64,000 nucleotides of DNA, from contig NW_009799104.1 in the NCBI RefSeq assembly GCF_000213175.1, positions 2,490,744-2,554,743 of the forward strand. Direction: 5' to 3'. This DNA is from Neurospora tetrasperma FGSC 2508 (taxonomy: Eukaryota; Ascomycota; Sordariomycetes; Sordariales; Sordariaceae). The notes beneath the pieces are model-generated. The model had not been told where the DNA came from, searched no databases, and was given only the letters and a program-made list of their open reading frames with translations. Positions within the stretch are counted from its first letter, which is position 1. Each line of letters begins with the position of its first letter. This document shows positions 61,079-64,000 of the stretch, one piece after another. Made by a program: the position numbers and the translations under genes.

Positions 61079-61273
61079 TACACCTCTGTCGGTATTTAGT
61101 TTGTCAGCATGGTACCGCTACCTTACAATATCCAGGGGATTGGAGGTGAGTACTGCGTACACTACACCACAAAGCAGCCATTTATTGTTTACACTACACT
61201 AGAAAATAAGGTTATCGCCACTTTGCAGTTCACCGCGCTAGCGTTTTGCACTACATGCCGGCAGAGGGGTACA
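61079..61273. mobile_element. MITE-like element, family B copy 2
   Basis: The 195-bp segment starts TACACCTCTGTCGGTATTTA and ends in the inverse of TGTACCCCTCTGCCGGCATG. The interior has GTTATCGCCACTTTGCAGTT next to CACCGCGCTAGCG, which matches the core of the element at 22722-22850. The two copies are clearly one diverged family. No coding capacity. Confidence 0.62.
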
Positions 61274-62275
61274 CACCACTTACACTACAAAAACGTGTTG
61301 AAGAGCCACCTCGCCATTCGCGCACTCACCAAGTTCATAACGGACATCTCGAGGAGTCATTTAGATTATCCATCATCTATCAGAAAATCATCAAGTGTAC
61401 ACCGACAGGAGTGCTTGACAAGTCGTTTTCACCTGCTGTCCGTTTTCTTTTCCACCAGTACACCAGCGTGTATATTTCCCCTCCCCTCTTGGTGATGGCG
61501 TATCCATGTCGGCAACGTCTTTTCAGTTTTGTTGCCCAGTCACAGCTTCCGAACAATGTGTGCCAGCTGCGCAGGAGCAGATGGCCAGCAAGGTACCCCC
61601 AATCCTGATTGCCCTATCACAGCCAGCTTCCTTCATCGACATTGTCCAGTCGACGACCCCAACACGGAGTGTCGGAAGAATTTTCACTTGAGTTGTTTGT
61701 TCTAGATTTTAGTCATCAAGCCCGGAAGAAGCCAACACGTCGGCTTCAAAGAAGCAAAATGCGAAAATGATAAGAATGACACTTCATCGTGGCGGACGTC
61801 GTCGACGCAATGAAAAGGGGCCTGCAGAAACCCACATGAATGGACGACATCCAATGGGCTGGTTGCTAAGCTTCTCGGCCAATGTTTTGTCACAGCATTG
61901 GGAAAGATCGAGAGTTGTGGTCGTTCATGGGTGGTTGATAGGCTCCATGAACCTTGACTCCCCCCTAGCTTGAAGTACACTAAAAGCTCCCCCGGGGCAA
62001 TGAATGTTGATGAACAAGAACTCCGAGCAGTACCTGCGTCCCCTCCCCATGTTCCATGTCGATTGCACCCATCCAAAAACACAAATCAACTGGGTCACGA
62101 CAGATAACAGCAAGCATACCCCAAGTACACCTGCTTCACATTCATAATGGGCGCAGAGGAAGGGCTATATACGATGTAATTGCCAACTGTCGCTGATCAT
62201 AACTCTCCACGCGCAAAAACGATAACCAGACCGAATCTCCTCCGTGCCAATCCTTTTCAGCGGCTCGCAGATCAT

Positions 62276-64000
62276 TTACCATCCAAACTGCTCACAATGT
62301 AGCTCCACTCCCGGCCCGTCTCTCTGTATCAACCTCGCCGTCGTATCTCTCACGACATGCATGAGTCCGTCTGGTCCACACGCCGCCACGAGTACGCGCT
62401 GGTTCGAAGGGATACCGACGACGGCCTGGCGGATTAGTGTGGCCATGTCCGGTCTGCCGGGTCTGATGGCATGCTCGTAACCGTGCGCATGATGGGGATG
62501 AGGATGTGATTCGGTACCAGTGCTGTTGTCTGCCGCGTTGCCGTCGTGAGAGACCACGGGAAGGCCGCCGCCCCCATCTTCAAGATCCTTTTCTGACAGG
62601 GTCGATGAGGGGTGGTTTCGGTGCTGGTGACTATGAGTAGGTAGTGGCAATTGAGGCATCTTTTCGGTATCTGGGGAGCCGCTGCGGCCGCTGATATCGC
62701 CTGACAGAGGAGGTAAAGATCCTCCCGAGGACGATTCCGAGGTGCGCGGTTGTGCGTGGTGCAGCAGGCTGTGGCCATGAATGTGCGGCAAGTGGCGGTG
62801 ATGCAGAGAAGCAACTGGTGATCGTGTCACGTAGATGGAGACTTCGACCTTCGGTGAGTGTGCGTGATTCTTCAATGTCTCCAGGTGCTCCTTGAACCAC
62901 GCCAGGTTTTCTATATCACGGACCCAAAACAGTCAGTTACTCTCCCTTGACAAAAACCGTCATAGGCATGGTTCAAGCCGACAGAAATATCCTTCATGAA
63001 AGCAAAAATGAAACAGTCATATTGTGTATGGCGCAAGACTCACCGTGTTTCTTCACAGTCCAGATGAATGTGATATTCTTGTCAGGTTCATCATGTAATC
63101 TCTCAAGAAGATTCGCCACAAGGCCAAAGGTGAAAGTAGCACCTCCACCGCCGGCGATAAGGACAATTTTGTCGTAGTCCATCGGATCCGGAAATGTGCC
63201 GTAAGGTCCATCGAGAGACGCCCTCACGCTGATACCTGGGTTGGCAAGCGCATGTTGGTGGAGGTCACGAGTGAAGCCCTCTTGTGCCTTAATGGTAAAC
63301 TCCACAGAGTTCGTCTTGTGGATCGTGAAAGGATGCGTTTCGAATTTGCGTACTGCCGGTATCCATATGAAGCAATGCTTTCCTGCTACCGCCCTGGCGG
63401 GTGTCTTTTTGAATATGACTTTGGTCCCACCATCAGGAAGAGGATATAATGTCGCCTCGTTGTTCAAGGCGTAATATAGAACTCTGGTAATCCTGATAAG
63501 GCGATCAAGAACCCAAATGGAAGCTGCCAAAAGTATAACGATGATTCCCTTCTTTGCAAAATCCGATCGATGGATTCCAAGCGCGACAATGGCCAGAATC
63601 CAGCTCGAAATGTGGACCACGTAGAATAGCTCATAACGAATTCGCCGGAGGATGGTGGCCGAGAGGACTACTGTCAGGAAGGAAAAGCCGGCTACGATAG
63701 CCGCAATTTCAGACCGGTCCTGGAACTTTGTAACGATGATCCCTGCTTCACTGAAGTATGTGGTGTACAGGGACGCGTGGAGTACCATCCAGATGAACAT
63801 TGTATATCCGGCAATCCGATGGAGGCAGTTAAGCCTCTCATAGGAATAGGCAGTGAGGAAAGCCAAAGGGCTGTTCTTGAGTGCCAGAAAGATGACGAGT
63901 CCCAGGTTTGATAGAGCCAGCCTTGACGTACAGTCTCATTAGTACTTTGAGGCAAAGTCTTGGGAGATACATGAATGACTTACCAGCCAAACCTGGAGGC
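62276..64000 (-). CDS. FRE-type ferric/cupric reductase, 5' part outside window
   Basis: Exons seen: 64000-63984 (partial), 63921-63044 and 62910-62276; the start lies beyond the right edge, so about 510 C-terminal residues are visible. The membrane part has two pairs of histidines, LHRIAGYTMFIWMVLH and VHISSWILAIVALGIH, each with 13 residues between, the bis-heme ligand pattern. The FAD-binding signature HPFTIH follows, then SLDGPYG and the NADPH-binding LIAGGGGATFTFG, and at the end AACGPDGLM and ELHCEQFGW. Such enzymes pass electrons from NADPH across the plasma membrane to reduce Fe3+ or Cu2+ before uptake. The last exon has a His-rich disordered insert of about 140 residues inside the NADPH domain. 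Iron regulation cannot be judged because the promoter is not in view. Confidence 0.93.

Larger units (their letters stand above)
58965..62275. other. Intergenic region (3.3 kb) with low-complexity tracts and a MITE
   Basis: It holds the promoter of the CBM48 gene (-) and the 3' end of the ferric reductase gene (-). An A-rich purine tract (59377-59460), a CGA/CAA trinucleotide tract (60241-60276), CTT repeats (about 60628-60640) and an inverted-repeat element (61079-61273) are present. A 263-codon open frame at 59707-60498 is driven by these simple repeats and is not called. Confidence 0.5.

Overview
The window reads as nuclear DNA of a filamentous ascomycete (Pezizomycotina), most likely a Sordariomycete. 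Genes are compact, with short introns (about 50-180 bp) that use GTRNGT...CTAAC...YAG signals. The proteins are eukaryotic and fungal: VTC1, a C2H2 plus fungal_trans regulator, an FRE-type ferric reductase, a Crp1/Mdg1-type CBM48 protein and a GPI-anchored 8-Cys wall protein. Spacers carry many TAGGTA/TACCTA palindromes. The species cannot be fixed from the sequence alone. All exon models were built by hand from splice signals and family similarity.

Layout. 1-5.4 kb: an Alba-domain protein (+) converging on VTC1 (-); VTC1 shares a promoter with a Tctex-type dynein light chain (+). 5.4-13.1 kb: mostly noncoding, with one F-box protein (9.7-10.6 kb) flanked by two copies of one MITE family, plus a further inverted-repeat element at 12.0-12.3 kb. 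13.1-15.1 kb: PCT1, choline-phosphate cytidylyltransferase. 15.1-24.3 kb: a 9.2-kb stretch with no supportable gene. 24.3-28.4 kb: a 1296-residue zinc-finger regulator whose first intron appears to be GC-AG. 30.3-34.0 kb: trifunctional C1-tetrahydrofolate synthase (-) with a possible mitochondrial leader, divergent from eIF3i/TIF34 (+). 37.6-41.3 kb: an ISWI remodeler (-), divergent from a HAPSTR1/C16orf72-like protein (+, 43.1-43.9 kb). 43.9-48.1 kb: a long spacer with two doubtful exons. 48.1-53.1 kb: a GPI-anchored wall protein (+), a 182-residue conserved-looking protein (-) and a MAG2/RNF10-type RING protein (-). 55.0-59.0 kb: a Crp1/Mdg1-type protein (-) whose CBM48 domain is split by an unusually long 1.08-kb intron and whose tail has two internal repeat families. 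62.3-64.0 kb: the 3' part of a ferric reductase (-), cut by the window edge.

Functionally this is an ordinary chromosomal mix: lipid, one-carbon, polyphosphate and iron metabolism, translation, chromatin and transport. It is not a cluster, and I see no biosynthetic, defence or viral system. The points most worth a second look are the extended leader of the C1-THF synthase, the frame-restoring GC-AG intron inside a zinc finger, the long intron and repeats of the CBM48 protein, a palindromic PHO4/NUC-1-type site upstream of VTC1, the His-rich insert in the ferric reductase, and three small inverted-repeat element families. No tRNA, rRNA, CRISPR array, retroelement or virus-derived element was recognised.
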